Shown: positions 1-6,683, counted from the stretch's first letter. The stretch is DNA of 10,876 nt from Chloroflexota bacterium (GCA_016875755.1 VGOX01000044.1:1-10876); one strand, 5' to 3'. Program-made: numbers and translations. Notes: a model not told the origin generated them from the letters alone.

Positions 1-624
1 GTAAAAGCGACACAACGGCTTAACCTTGCGCGCCAGCCCGTCAGACTCAGGCAAGACGGGTCCCTGGCGGAGCAAATACTCTGCTGACCAGTGCAGGGTG
101 TTACCAAACAAAACCGCTGCCTCATCATCGAGGTTATGCCCGGTGGCAAGCACGTCATATCCGAGGTCGCGCGCGATGCGGTTCATCTCATGGCGTTTTG
201 CCAGCCCGCATACCGCACACGGCTTGCCATGTCCGCGATGGCTGACTTGTGAAAGGGTGGGAATGGAATAGCCGTATTCCTGTTCCATATTGACCACATG
301 CAGTTTGAGGTTATTTGCCTGCGCGAATTCTTCGGTCAGGCGATGAGATTCATCCGAATAGTCGATACCTCCATCGATGCCGAGCGCCAAGTACAGTCCA
401 TCTGCCTGATAACCGAGGCGGGTGAGAATATCCCACAGGGCAAGTGAATCCTTGCCGCCCGAAACTGCCACGAGAATCTTTTCATCCTTCGTGAACATGC
501 GGTATTTCTTGATAAACCGCTCAGTCTGTTCGGGAATCCATTCGAGATAATGTTCCTTGCACAATGCCAGCCTGTGCTGACGCATGTTGATCGAGGCTTT
601 GCCTCCGCATTTACGGCACTTCAT
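1..624 (-). CDS. ttuA: TtuA-type tRNA 2-thiolation enzyme (C-terminus outside window)
   Basis: ATP-pyrophosphatase of the TtcA/TtuA/Ncs6 group. TtuA adenylates a tRNA uridine (position 54 in Thermus) and replaces its 2-oxygen with sulfur delivered by the carrier TtuB. The reading frame is open from the ATG at 624 to the window edge, giving 208 residues of a family usually a little over 300. Visible are an N-terminal zinc site (CRKC at residues 3-6 and LCKEH near 21-25), the PP-loop SGGKDS at 55-60, a CAVC pair at 136-139 matching the first two Fe-S cluster cysteines, ATGHNLDDEA near 162-170 and RQGPVLPE near 187-194. The third cluster cysteine and C-terminal zinc finger would lie outside. The start codon overlaps the ttuB stop (ATGA), so the two are co-translated. 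TtuA is preferred over TtcA because of the N-terminal zinc finger and the adjacent carrier. Which tRNA position is modified is inferred. Confidence 0.88.
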   Translation of the reverse strand, partial: MKCRKCGGKASINMRQHRLALCKEHYLEWIPEQTERFIKKYRMFTKDEKILVAVSGGKDSLALWDILTRLGYQADGLYLALGIDGGIDYSDESHRLTEEFAQANNLKLHVVNMEQEYGYSIPTLSQVSHRGHGKPCAVCGLAKRHEMNRIARDLGYDVLATGHNLDDEAAVLFGNTLHWSAEYLLRQGPVLPESDGLARKVKPLCRFY

Positions 625-821
625 CCTGCGCCCCCTGAGATAACGGCGATCAACTTGATCACATCCCCATCCTTCAAGATCTCATCATCGGTGATCAGTT
701 CACCGTCGCGGGTTGCGATCACAGATTCGGGTACGATGTTGCTCTTTTTCAACGCATCCAGCAGAGACATGCCTGACTTAACTTCATATTCTTTTTTTCG
801 CAGAATCAATTTCGCGGTCAT
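621..821 (-). CDS. ttuB: TtuB-like ThiS/MoaD-family sulfur carrier
   Basis: A 66-residue beta-grasp, ubiquitin-like sulfur carrier. Such proteins are activated at a C-terminal Gly-Gly by an E1-like adenylyltransferase and carry sulfur as a thiocarboxylate. The layout matches Thermus TtuB, as recalled: an N-terminal strand (KLILRKKEYEV), a central VIATRDGELIT segment and a C-terminal ISGG. Unlike canonical carriers, which end at Gly-Gly, this one ends ISGGAG, with two residues after G63-G64. A clear ribosome binding site (TAGGAG) lies just upstream of the ATG at 821. The stop overlaps the start of ttuA, which strongly suggests a carrier-enzyme pair for tRNA 2-thiolation. The alternative is a thiamine ThiS, but no thiamine genes adjoin it. 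Confidence 0.87.
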   Translation of the reverse strand: MTAKLILRKKEYEVKSGMSLLDALKKSNIVPESVIATRDGELITDDEILKDGDVIKLIAVISGGAG

Positions 822-842
822 TTTTTCTCCTACAGAAGCTAG

Positions 843-851
843 ATTCTACCA
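843..851 (-). promoter_or_regulatory. Extended -10 promoter for ttuB-ttuA
   Basis: Read on the minus strand, TGG is followed by TAGAAT (TG-n-TANNAT, five of six matches to the consensus hexamer), about 22 bases before the ttuB start. No convincing -35 box is present, as expected for an extended -10 type. Confidence 0.45.
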
Positions 852-859
852 TGCCCCAC

Positions 860-888
860 TTGACATCCATCTATCCATGCCGTAGCAT
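860..888 (+). promoter_or_regulatory. Promoter giving a probably leaderless glycosyltransferase mRNA
   Basis: A perfect -35 box TTGACA (860-865), a 17-base spacer and a -10 hexamer TAGCAT (883-888, four of six). Transcription would begin about seven bases after the -10, at or next to the A of the ATG at 895. No Shine-Dalgarno sequence precedes that ATG, which fits a leaderless transcript. Confidence 0.5.
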
Positions 889-894
889 AGCAGT

Positions 895-2097
895 ATGCGA
901 ATAGGAATGATGGTTGACAGCTACAAGCCGTATATCAGCGGCATTACGAATTATGTCGAGATCAACAAACAGTATCTCGAACAGGCAGGGCATGACGTGT
1001 TCGTCTTCACCTTCGGAGACCTTGATTACAAGGACAACGAAGCCAATATCATCCGCAGCCCAGGCGTGCCGCTGGCAGATACAGGATTTTACCTTTCCAT
1101 GCGCTATTCACGCGCCGCGAAGAAACTCCTGCAAACGATGGATGTTGTCCATGTGCATCACCCCTTCCTAAGCGGACGCCTCGCCCTGCGGTTTTGCCGT
1201 CCGCTGGGGATCCCAATCGTCTTCACCAACCACACCCGCTACGATCTCTATGCGCAAGCCTATCTGCCGCTCATGCCAGATGAGGTCAGTCACGGGCTGT
1301 TACAAGCCTACATGCCGCCCTTCTGCAAAGCCGTGGACCTTGTCATCACCCCTTCGGCAGGCATGGAAAAAGTATTGCGCGAACTCAATGTCGAAGATAG
1401 GATCGAAATCGTCCCCAACGGCGTGGATTTGAAAAATTTTCACGATGCCGCTCCCATTTCACGCGCGCAATTCGGATTCAAGGATGACGACATCCTGCTT
1501 GTCTATGCGGGTCGTATCGCACTCGAAAAGAACATTCCATTTTTACTCGAGGCATTTTCAGGCGTTGCCAAAGCCATACCCAACGTCCATCTTCTTCTGA
1601 TTGGCGGCGGTGTGCAGCAATTCGAAGATGAGATCCGCACGCTTGTAAAAGACATGGATGCGCCACGCCGTGTGCGGCTCATCGGAAAAATCCCTTACGA
1701 CCAACTGCCCGCCTATCTTGCCATGTGCAATATCTTCGTCACCGCTTCGGTCACCGAGGTGCATCCACTTTCGGTCATTGAAGCAATGGGCGCGGGATTG
1801 CCTACTATGGGCATTGAATCTGTCGGCGTTGGGGATACAGTGGAAGACGGCAAAACAGGATTTCTGGCGACACACGACCTGCCCGCCTTCACCGCCAAAC
1901 TCACCCGCCTCTGTCTGGACTTGGAACTGCGTCAGCAAATGAGCATTTCCGCACGAAAAGCATCGACGCAATACGCCATCGAGCGTACCACCAGCCTTAT
2001 GCTTCGGCAATACGAAAAGATGGTTGCTGAATCAAATTCTCGCAAGCACAGCTGGCGCGCCCGCCTGCGTGGCTTTTTGGAACAACTCAAGCCATGA
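895..2097 (+). CDS. GT4-family glycosyltransferase
   Basis: A 400-residue GT-B retaining glycosyltransferase of family GT4, which transfers a sugar from an NDP-sugar to an acceptor at the cytoplasmic side of the membrane. Visible are the N-terminal opening MRIGMMVDSYKPYISGI typical of lipid-directed members, HVHHPF at 86-91, TNHTRYDLY at 111-119, the interdomain IVPNGVD at 172-178, YAGRIALEKN at 204-213, and the nucleotide-binding E-x7-E motif E288/E296 in TEVHPLSVIE. There is no signal peptide. The basic C-terminus (RKHSWRARLRGF) could bind membrane. The start is set by the promoter and the N-terminal motif, because there is no ribosome binding site. It overlaps the yraN-like gene by four bases. 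The overall pattern resembles mannosyl- or glucosyltransferases acting on phosphatidylinositol or diacylglycerol, but the acceptor and sugar cannot be read from the sequence. Confidence 0.88.
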   Translation: MRIGMMVDSYKPYISGITNYVEINKQYLEQAGHDVFVFTFGDLDYKDNEANIIRSPGVPLADTGFYLSMRYSRAAKKLLQTMDVVHVHHPFLSGRLALRFCRPLGIPIVFTNHTRYDLYAQAYLPLMPDEVSHGLLQAYMPPFCKAVDLVITPSAGMEKVLRELNVEDRIEIVPNGVDLKNFHDAAPISRAQFGFKDDDILLVYAGRIALEKNIPFLLEAFSGVAKAIPNVHLLLIGGGVQQFEDEIRTLVKDMDAPRRVRLIGKIPYDQLPAYLAMCNIFVTASVTEVHPLSVIEAMGAGLPTMGIESVGVGDTVEDGKTGFLATHDLPAFTAKLTRLCLDLELRQQMSISARKASTQYAIERTTSLMLRQYEKMVAESNSRKHSWRARLRGFLEQLKP

Positions 2098-2447
2098 CGA
2101 GACACAATCAGCGTGTGGGTGCCTGGGGTGAAGAAACAGCCGTCGGCTATGTTGCGAAGCGCGGGTTTGAAGTTGTCGCGCGCAATGTACGCACACCGTA
2201 TGGCGAGATCGACATCATCGCAAGGCAGGGGGATGTCACGATATTTATCGAAGTGAAGACGCTTACGTCGAGCAAAAATTTTCTGCCCGAGCATCAGATC
2301 ACCGCACGCAAACGCGAACACATGCTCAATGCCGCCCAGCATTACGCTGCCGCGAATGAAATTGACCACTGGCAAATCGACGTGATCGCCGTGGAAGGCA
2401 AGCCCGAAATAGAGCCCGTCATCACCCACTTTCAAAACGCGTTGTAA
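2094..2447 (+). CDS. YraN/UPF0102 family nuclease-like protein
   Basis: A 117-residue protein of the YraN (UPF0102) family, which has a restriction-endonuclease-like PD-(D/E)xK fold and is generally taken as a DNA-processing protein of uncertain role. Family hallmarks are GAWGEE at 9-14, the RNVRTPYGEIDIIA stretch at 30-43, and the active-site set E38, D40 and E53-V-K55 in FIEVK, followed by a Lys/Arg-rich helix (TARKREH) and WQIDVIAV. Length is normal for the family. The ATG lies in an ATGA overlap with the glycosyltransferase stop, so it is probably translated by re-initiation from that message. The pairing with a glycosyltransferase looks incidental. Confidence 0.9.
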   Translation: MTRHNQRVGAWGEETAVGYVAKRGFEVVARNVRTPYGEIDIIARQGDVTIFIEVKTLTSSKNFLPEHQITARKREHMLNAAQHYAAANEIDHWQIDVIAVEGKPEIEPVITHFQNAL

Positions 2448-2456
2448 ACTTCACGC

Positions 2457-2465
2457 TGGTATAAT
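2457..2465 (+). promoter_or_regulatory. Extended -10 promoter for the GH25 gene
   Basis: TGG followed by a perfect TATAAT (2460-2465), ten bases after the yraN-like stop. There is no good -35 box. The predicted start near 2472 would give a leader of about 50 bases holding a hairpin and a strong ribosome binding site (AGGAG at 2514-2518). Confidence 0.6.
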
Positions 2466-2484
2466 TTTCAAAAGTGACTAACAA

Positions 2485-2508
2485 CCCCGCACATTTTGGT
2501 GAGCGGGG
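2485..2508 (+). other. Leader hairpin ahead of the GH25 gene
   Basis: CCCCGC (2485-2490) can pair with GCGGGG (2503-2508) around a 12-base loop, ending six bases before the ribosome binding site. No T-run follows, so it is not a typical terminator. It could stabilise the message or modulate initiation. Confidence 0.4.
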
Positions 2509-2523
2509 CACATAGGAGAGAAT

Positions 2524-5232
2524 ATGGCAAACCTCATTGGAACCGATGTTAGTTTTTACCAGGATGACCCCCAAACCCCGCAAGGCATAGACTTTGCAAA
2601 AATGCGCAAGAACGCGGGCTATGTCATCATCCGTGCAGGACAGAACCTGTGGGCGGACCTCGATTTCAAGGCAAATTGGCGCGAAGCAAAATTAGCGGGC
2701 TTGCCGCGCGGATCGTATTGGTTTTACGACAGCCGCATCGACCCCAAAAAACAGGCGGAATTGTGGGTATCCCTCTTTGGCGGTGATTATGGCGAACTGC
2801 CGCTCTGGGCAGATTTTGAAGATAATTACGGCGGCGCATTCAAAGGCTGGAGACATTGGTACAACTTCATCGAACGCATCAAAGAACTTGCCCCTGGACG
2901 CGAAATCGGCGTTTATACCGCATATTACTACTGGCTTGAAAACACAGTATCCGTCGGCATTCCCACAGCGTCACTTAATTATTTCAAACGATACCCGTTG
3001 TGGATCGCCAACTACGGCGTTTCCAAACCACTCGTCCCCAAGCCATGGGATGACTGGACACTCTGGCAATTCACCGATAATGGCGATGGCACCATCTATG
3101 GTGTGGAAAGTAAAAACATCGACTTGAACTATTTCAACGGCGATGCTGCTGCTTTCAAACAAAGATTCAACGTCAGCGACATGCCCATTCCAGACCCGCA
3201 GCCTCTGAGCAAATATTTCCGTGTTACCGTGCCTTCGCTCAAAGTACGCTCTGGTGCGGGCTTAACCTTCCCGCAAGTCGGCAGAGTTTTACTCAACGAA
3301 ACAGTGGAAGAGATCGGCGCCAACACAGACCGCTCCTGGATTAACATCCGCAAATTGGATGGAAGCCTGACAGGCTGGAGTTTCGGCGCCTATTTACAGC
3401 GAATCAGCGCCCCGCTTCCAGAACCGACGCCCGAGCCTGAACCCACACCCGAACCTGAACCAACCCCGACGAATAGCTGGTACCGCGTCACCACAACCTC
3501 CCTGCGAATGCGTGAGGGACCTGATATATCCTTTCCGCAAGTTGGCAGTCTGGCATTTAACGAGGTTGCGGAAGAGATCGGCGCGAACACAGACCGCTCA
3601 TGGCTACACCTCCGCAAAGCAGACGGTAATTTGAGCGGATGGTGCACCAGCGAATACTTGCAAAAGACAACTGCACCAAAACCTACCCCCACCCCTGAGC
3701 CGACTCCTGAACCCGAGCCAAAACCCACACCCGAGCCCGAGCCGACAGTCACATGGCATCGCGTCACCACATCGTCGTTACGCGTGCGCCAGGGTCCAGG
3801 TACCACGTTCGCCAAGATCGGCAACATCCTGTTTAATGAAGTTGTTGAGGAGATCGGCGCCAATGTAGACCGTTCATGGCTGAACATCCGCAAAGCGGAT
3901 AGAAGTCTAACTGGGTGGTGTGCCAGTGAATTCTTGCAAAAAACAGCCGCCCCCACGCCTGAGCCACCTAGTCCCACACCAGATCAGCCTCCGGAAGAAG
4001 AGGATACAAACTGGTATCGCGTCACAACTTCATCCCTAAAAGTGCGTGAAGGAGCAGGGTTGGAATTTGATTCGATCGGGTTGGTCTATTTTGGCGAATT
4101 GGTCGAAAAAATTGGAGCTGCCACAAATGGCTCTTGGATGCGAATCCGAAATCAAAGCGGAAGCTTGATTGGCTGGGTACCCAGTTCCTATCTCATCAGT
4201 GTACATACTCCTGAGCCGAGTGAGCCGCCCGTTTCAACACCAACACCCGAACATACCGATAAGACCTGGTATCGTGTCAACACGGCCTCACTAAACGTGC
4301 GCGAACAACCGAGTGCAACCAGCAAGATCGTCGGAATCGTGATAAAGAATGACACCCTCCCCGCTTTGGACGATACGACCAATACAAACTGGGTGAAGGT
4401 TGAGCGGCTGGATGGCTTGACAGGTTGGTGCTCCAAAAGTTTTCTCATATCCCTCGGCAAGAGACGCCCGACTTCCATTACACAGAACCTTTTTACAGGC
4501 GTCACATACCTGCGCAAAGACCTGGCTTCGCCGCGCCCCATTGTGGTGCATGTGATGGCGATCGACCTGCAATCCCTTAAACTGGAATTCCTCGTCACAC
4601 CTTCTCCAGACGGCAAGGATATTCTTTGCACCCGCACCACCTCAAAATTCCTCGAAGAATTTACACTGCATATCGCCATCAATGGCGGATATTACAGTTA
4701 CCTTGACGCCTCCTTTGCCTCAAAATGCTCCACCGGCGACGCAGTTCGTATCAGCGATTACGCCGCCTCACGCGGGACGATCTACTCGCCGAAAAAGACC
4801 ATTCAGCCGGTCGTCCACATCAGACAAAAGAATCAGGTCTCATTCAATAAAGTGGAGGGAAGCGTTTTCAACGCTATCTCTGGGGACCGTCTTGTGGTCG
4901 TGGATGGGAAGGTCGTGAAAAACCTCGCCTCACTGGACCCCAATCCGCGTACGGCGATTGGCTTGAGCAGAAATGCGCGCTGGCTGACCCTGATGGTCGT
5001 TGACGGACGCCAACCCGGCTACAGCGAAGGGGTGACCTTCCCTGAATTGGCGGAATTACTCATCTCCTATGGTGTGTTTACCGGCGCAAACATGGACGGG
5101 GGAGGCTCCTCCACGATGGTCATGCGCACGCTGGAAGGCAAAGCCCGTGTACTCAATTCTCCCGTCGATTTGGGAAAACCGGGCAAGGAGCGTGCCGTCG
5201 GCAATCACCTTGGGCTTTTCATCAGAGCGTAA
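2524..5232 (+). CDS. Modular cell-wall hydrolase: GH25 muramidase, five SH3b modules, NAGPA-type phosphodiester glycosidase
   Basis: A 902-residue multidomain protein. Residues 1-215 form a GH25 (Chalaropsis-type) lysozyme that would cut the MurNAc-GlcNAc bond. The expected acidic residues are visible: D8 in GTDVSFYQ, D97 and E99 in LWADFED, and D200 in NIDLNYF. Five SH3b wall-binding modules follow at about 232-293, 319-380, 410-472, 497-557 and 581-643, separated by Pro/Glu/Thr linkers. Residues about 655-902 match the NAGPA/DUF2233 phosphodiester glycosidase fold: INGGYY at 719-724, NPRTAIGLS at 807-815, VVDGRQPG at 825-832 and NMDGGGSSTM at 856-865. No N-terminal signal peptide or membrane segment is visible, although the substrate should be outside the cell. 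A strong ribosome binding site supports the ATG at 2524. A role in wall turnover, predation or competitor lysis is inferred. The NAGPA domain could act on sugar-phosphodiester links in wall polymers. Confidence 0.9.
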   Translation: MANLIGTDVSFYQDDPQTPQGIDFAKMRKNAGYVIIRAGQNLWADLDFKANWREAKLAGLPRGSYWFYDSRIDPKKQAELWVSLFGGDYGELPLWADFEDNYGGAFKGWRHWYNFIERIKELAPGREIGVYTAYYYWLENTVSVGIPTASLNYFKRYPLWIANYGVSKPLVPKPWDDWTLWQFTDNGDGTIYGVESKNIDLNYFNGDAAAFKQRFNVSDMPIPDPQPLSKYFRVTVPSLKVRSGAGLTFPQVGRVLLNETVEEIGANTDRSWINIRKLDGSLTGWSFGAYLQRISAPLPEPTPEPEPTPEPEPTPTNSWYRVTTTSLRMREGPDISFPQVGSLAFNEVAEEIGANTDRSWLHLRKADGNLSGWCTSEYLQKTTAPKPTPTPEPTPEPEPKPTPEPEPTVTWHRVTTSSLRVRQGPGTTFAKIGNILFNEVVEEIGANVDRSWLNIRKADRSLTGWCASEFLQKTAAPTPEPPSPTPDQPPEEEDTNWYRVTTSSLKVREGAGLEFDSIGLVYFGELVEKIGAATNGSWMRIRNQSGSLIGWVPSSYLISVHTPEPSEPPVSTPTPEHTDKTWYRVNTASLNVREQPSATSKIVGIVIKNDTLPALDDTTNTNWVKVERLDGLTGWCSKSFLISLGKRRPTSITQNLFTGVTYLRKDLASPRPIVVHVMAIDLQSLKLEFLVTPSPDGKDILCTRTTSKFLEEFTLHIAINGGYYSYLDASFASKCSTGDAVRISDYAASRGTIYSPKKTIQPVVHIRQKNQVSFNKVEGSVFNAISGDRLVVVDGKVVKNLASLDPNPRTAIGLSRNARWLTLMVVDGRQPGYSEGVTFPELAELLISYGVFTGANMDGGGSSTMVMRTLEGKARVLNSPVDLGKPGKERAVGNHLGLFIRA
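3217..4452 (+). repeat. Five tandem SH3b modules with Pro-Glu-Thr linkers
   Basis: Five copies of about 60 residues each share the patterns W(Y/H)RV-TT-SL-VR and EEIGAN-DRSW-IRK-DGSL-GWC. The first three are close at the DNA level: GAAGAGATCGGCGC occurs at 3307-3320 and 3571-3584 and, with one change, at 3847-3860. The fourth and fifth are more diverged. The linkers (nucleotides about 3418-3471, 3676-3747 and 3949-3993) are low-complexity PTPEPEP coding repeats. Confidence 0.85.
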
Positions 5233-5234
5233 AA

Positions 5235-5280
5235 AAGAATCAAAAGCAGTCCGGCAACTACTGGACTGCTTTTGATTCTT
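5235..5280. terminator. Bidirectional terminator hairpin
   Basis: A perfect 18-bp inverted repeat (5235-5252 against 5263-5280) with a 10-base loop lies between convergent genes, two bases after the GH25 stop and nine bases from the HAAS gene stop. Its outer arms are A/T-rich, so each strand ends the stem in a T-rich run. It can therefore serve transcripts from both sides. Confidence 0.85.
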
Positions 5281-5289
5281 GGAAAATAT

Positions 5290-6189
5290 CTATTCAGAAA
5301 CCAGCATCCACTTCGCCAGCCTGCCATGCAGTTGGGAAACTCCGCGCGCAATGTGCATGAAGATTGTCCACAGTAATACGCCGCCCAAAACGCACAAAGG
5401 ATAAGACCAGGTGGGGAAGTAGTGAGAGGTCCCGTTGTAGTATATGAATGCTGTGCCAGGCAAGGATGTCTGGATGGCTGGCTGGAGGAACGGGATGGCA
5501 ATGAATGCCAGCGAGAAACTCAGGACGATGACAATCGAGACGAAATACGCGATTCCCAAAACGAATTTCGCCAACATATAAACCAGCATCATCCATGTGG
5601 CTTTATCCGTAACCAACGCCTTCAGCCGTTCCATCCATGCCATGCCCTGATGCGAAAACAACGGTCGGCGCGGCATACGGATGCCCAGCAATGCCTCCAC
5701 CAGCCGCCCTTCGAGCAGCGCCAGTCCGCGCACTGAAAGCAGGAATAATAAAGCGATCGGGAAACCAAAGATAAAGATCAGCAAAGACACCGAAAGAGAT
5801 ACGCCCATCACTGCCCAGGTAAAGTAGAACACGCCCGTAACAAAAGCAATGATCATATACAGCAGCCCGCCCCATGCACGCGGATCGGCATACACACCGA
5901 AGAAACGCCCCAAAGCCGAGCGCGGCTTAACCGCCTGCTTCAACACCGGGGACATGCGCCGCTCGATCTCTTTATACGCAGACGCAGTCTCTTCCGGGGA
6001 GCCGTATTCCTCCATGATGGACGGCAGCGCTTCTTCCGTACTCACGGCTGGGTTCGCCGCCCGGGCAGCTTCCAAGGCTGTAACCAAATGCTCACGCGCA
6101 TCCGAAAGCGCATCTTGTAAAAGCGCGGTGTCAGCATCCTTCAATTCACCCTTCAAGGCATCCAAATAAGCTTCTATCGTTTTGTACAT
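5290..6189 (-). CDS. HAAS-domain membrane protein with a putative sensor region
   Basis: A 299-residue protein. Residues 1-80 are a charged helical HAAS-like (DUF1700-type) domain (YLDALKGELKD, REHLVTALEAA, MEEYGSPEETASAYKEIE), the usual partner of a PadR repressor. The rest is membranous: hydrophobic segments at about 107-128, 131-158, 199-236 and 264-282. The two repeated halves (ADPRAWGGLLYM and TDKATWMMLVYM) resemble the Putative_sensor domain found at the N-terminus of some histidine kinases and PadR-linked proteins. No kinase domain is present. The ATG at 6189 follows the padR stop by four bases and has AGGA overlapping that stop, so the two are translationally coupled. Inferred role: a membrane-stress or envelope-sensing partner of the PadR regulator. 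Confidence 0.8.
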   Translation of the reverse strand: MYKTIEAYLDALKGELKDADTALLQDALSDAREHLVTALEAARAANPAVSTEEALPSIMEEYGSPEETASAYKEIERRMSPVLKQAVKPRSALGRFFGVYADPRAWGGLLYMIIAFVTGVFYFTWAVMGVSLSVSLLIFIFGFPIALLFLLSVRGLALLEGRLVEALLGIRMPRRPLFSHQGMAWMERLKALVTDKATWMMLVYMLAKFVLGIAYFVSIVIVLSFSLAFIAIPFLQPAIQTSLPGTAFIYYNGTSHYFPTWSYPLCVLGGVLLWTIFMHIARGVSQLHGRLAKWMLVSE

Positions 6190-6193
6190 CTTC

Positions 6194-6550
6194 CTATCCT
6201 TTCAAAATCGCATCGACGAACTTCTTCGTCTGCTTCCATAATTCGACCCACTCGACGAGCGTCGTGCGCCCCTCTTCCGTGATCTTGTAATATCGGCGCG
6301 GCGGACCTGATACCGAAGGCTCGACCATGCTCTCCAGTAAGCCGTTATCTTCCAAAGAGCGCAGCACGGGGTATAAGGTGCCCTGCTTCATCATCGGCAC
6401 ACCTGGTCCGCTTTCCTCCAGCATTTTTGCGATCTGGTAGCCGTAAAGCGGTTCTTCGCTGCGGCTCATCACGCTCAATAAAATCAACGAAGACGTCCCC
6501 GCATTCAATTCTTTTTGAAATTTCTTTGTTTGTGCGGCAGGCTCGATCAT
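6194..6550 (-). CDS. PadR-family transcriptional regulator
   Basis: A 118-residue winged-helix DNA-binding protein of the PadR family; these act as dimeric repressors. Family marks are LYGYQIAKML at 35-44, the recognition region KQGTLYPVLRSLEDNGLL at 55-72, and the wing PPRRYYKITEEGR at 83-95, with a short C-terminal dimerisation helix typical of the small PadR subfamily. A ribosome binding site (AAAGGA) precedes the ATG at 6550. It is the first gene of a two-gene operon with the HAAS/sensor protein and has a promoter overlapped by inverted repeats, consistent with autorepression. The signal it responds to is unknown. Confidence 0.93.
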   Translation of the reverse strand: MIEPAAQTKKFQKELNAGTSSLILLSVMSRSEEPLYGYQIAKMLEESGPGVPMMKQGTLYPVLRSLEDNGLLESMVEPSVSGPPRRYYKITEEGRTTLVEWVELWKQTKKFVDAILKG

Positions 6551-6583
6551 TCCATTTCCTTTCTCGAATAGTATTCACTTCAA

Positions 6584-6610
6584 ACTACTAATAATCTTAT
6601 AGTAGTACTA
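6584..6610. promoter_or_regulatory. Probable PadR operator
   Basis: The inverted repeat ACTACTA (6584-6590) and TAGTAGT (6600-6606) has a 9-base spacer. It overlaps a second, perfect 8-base palindrome TAGTACTA (6603-6610). Both cover the -10 and start region of the padR promoter, where bound repressor would block polymerase. Assignment to this PadR is by position and is inferred. Confidence 0.5.
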
Positions 6611-6627
6611 ATTTGATAATATGTCAA
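6599..6627 (-). promoter_or_regulatory. Sigma-70-type promoter of padR-HAAS operon
   Basis: On the minus strand, a perfect -35 TTGACA (6622-6627), a 17-base spacer and a -10 TACTAT (6599-6604, four of six). The expected start is near 6592, leaving a leader of about 40 bases before the padR ATG. Confidence 0.65.
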
Positions 6628-6652
6628 GGTACTTAAGTCCTGCTCTCCACAC

Positions 6653-6683
6653 AAAAAAACAGCCCCGCCTCTCGACGGGACTG
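6653..6683 (-). terminator. Intrinsic terminator of folD
   Basis: On the minus strand, CAGTCCCG pairs with CGGGGCTG (8 bp with one G-T pair) around an 8-base loop and is followed directly by seven T. It lies 32 bases after the folD stop and isolates folD from padR. Confidence 0.85.

Noticed and set aside
550..885. A 111-residue plus-strand frame
   Set aside because: It is antisense to ttuB and the 5' end of ttuA, whose motifs are clear on the minus strand.
1558..2010. A 150-residue minus-strand frame
   Set aside because: It is a shadow of the glycosyltransferase gene, with no ribosome binding site and no recognisable motif.
2485..2508. The leader hairpin as a terminator or riboswitch
   Set aside because: There is no T-run and only one short stem. 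It lies downstream of the promoter and before the ribosome binding site, and no known riboswitch core was recognised.
3418..3750. Linker DNA repeats as a CRISPR-like or minisatellite array
   Set aside because: The repeats are in-frame PTPEPEP codons inside the large protein, without unique spacers.
3390..3977. A 195-residue minus-strand frame rich in Gly, Ser and Val
   Set aside because: It is the complement of the Pro-Glu-Thr linkers and SH3b modules, and its low-complexity composition is a by-product of the repeats.
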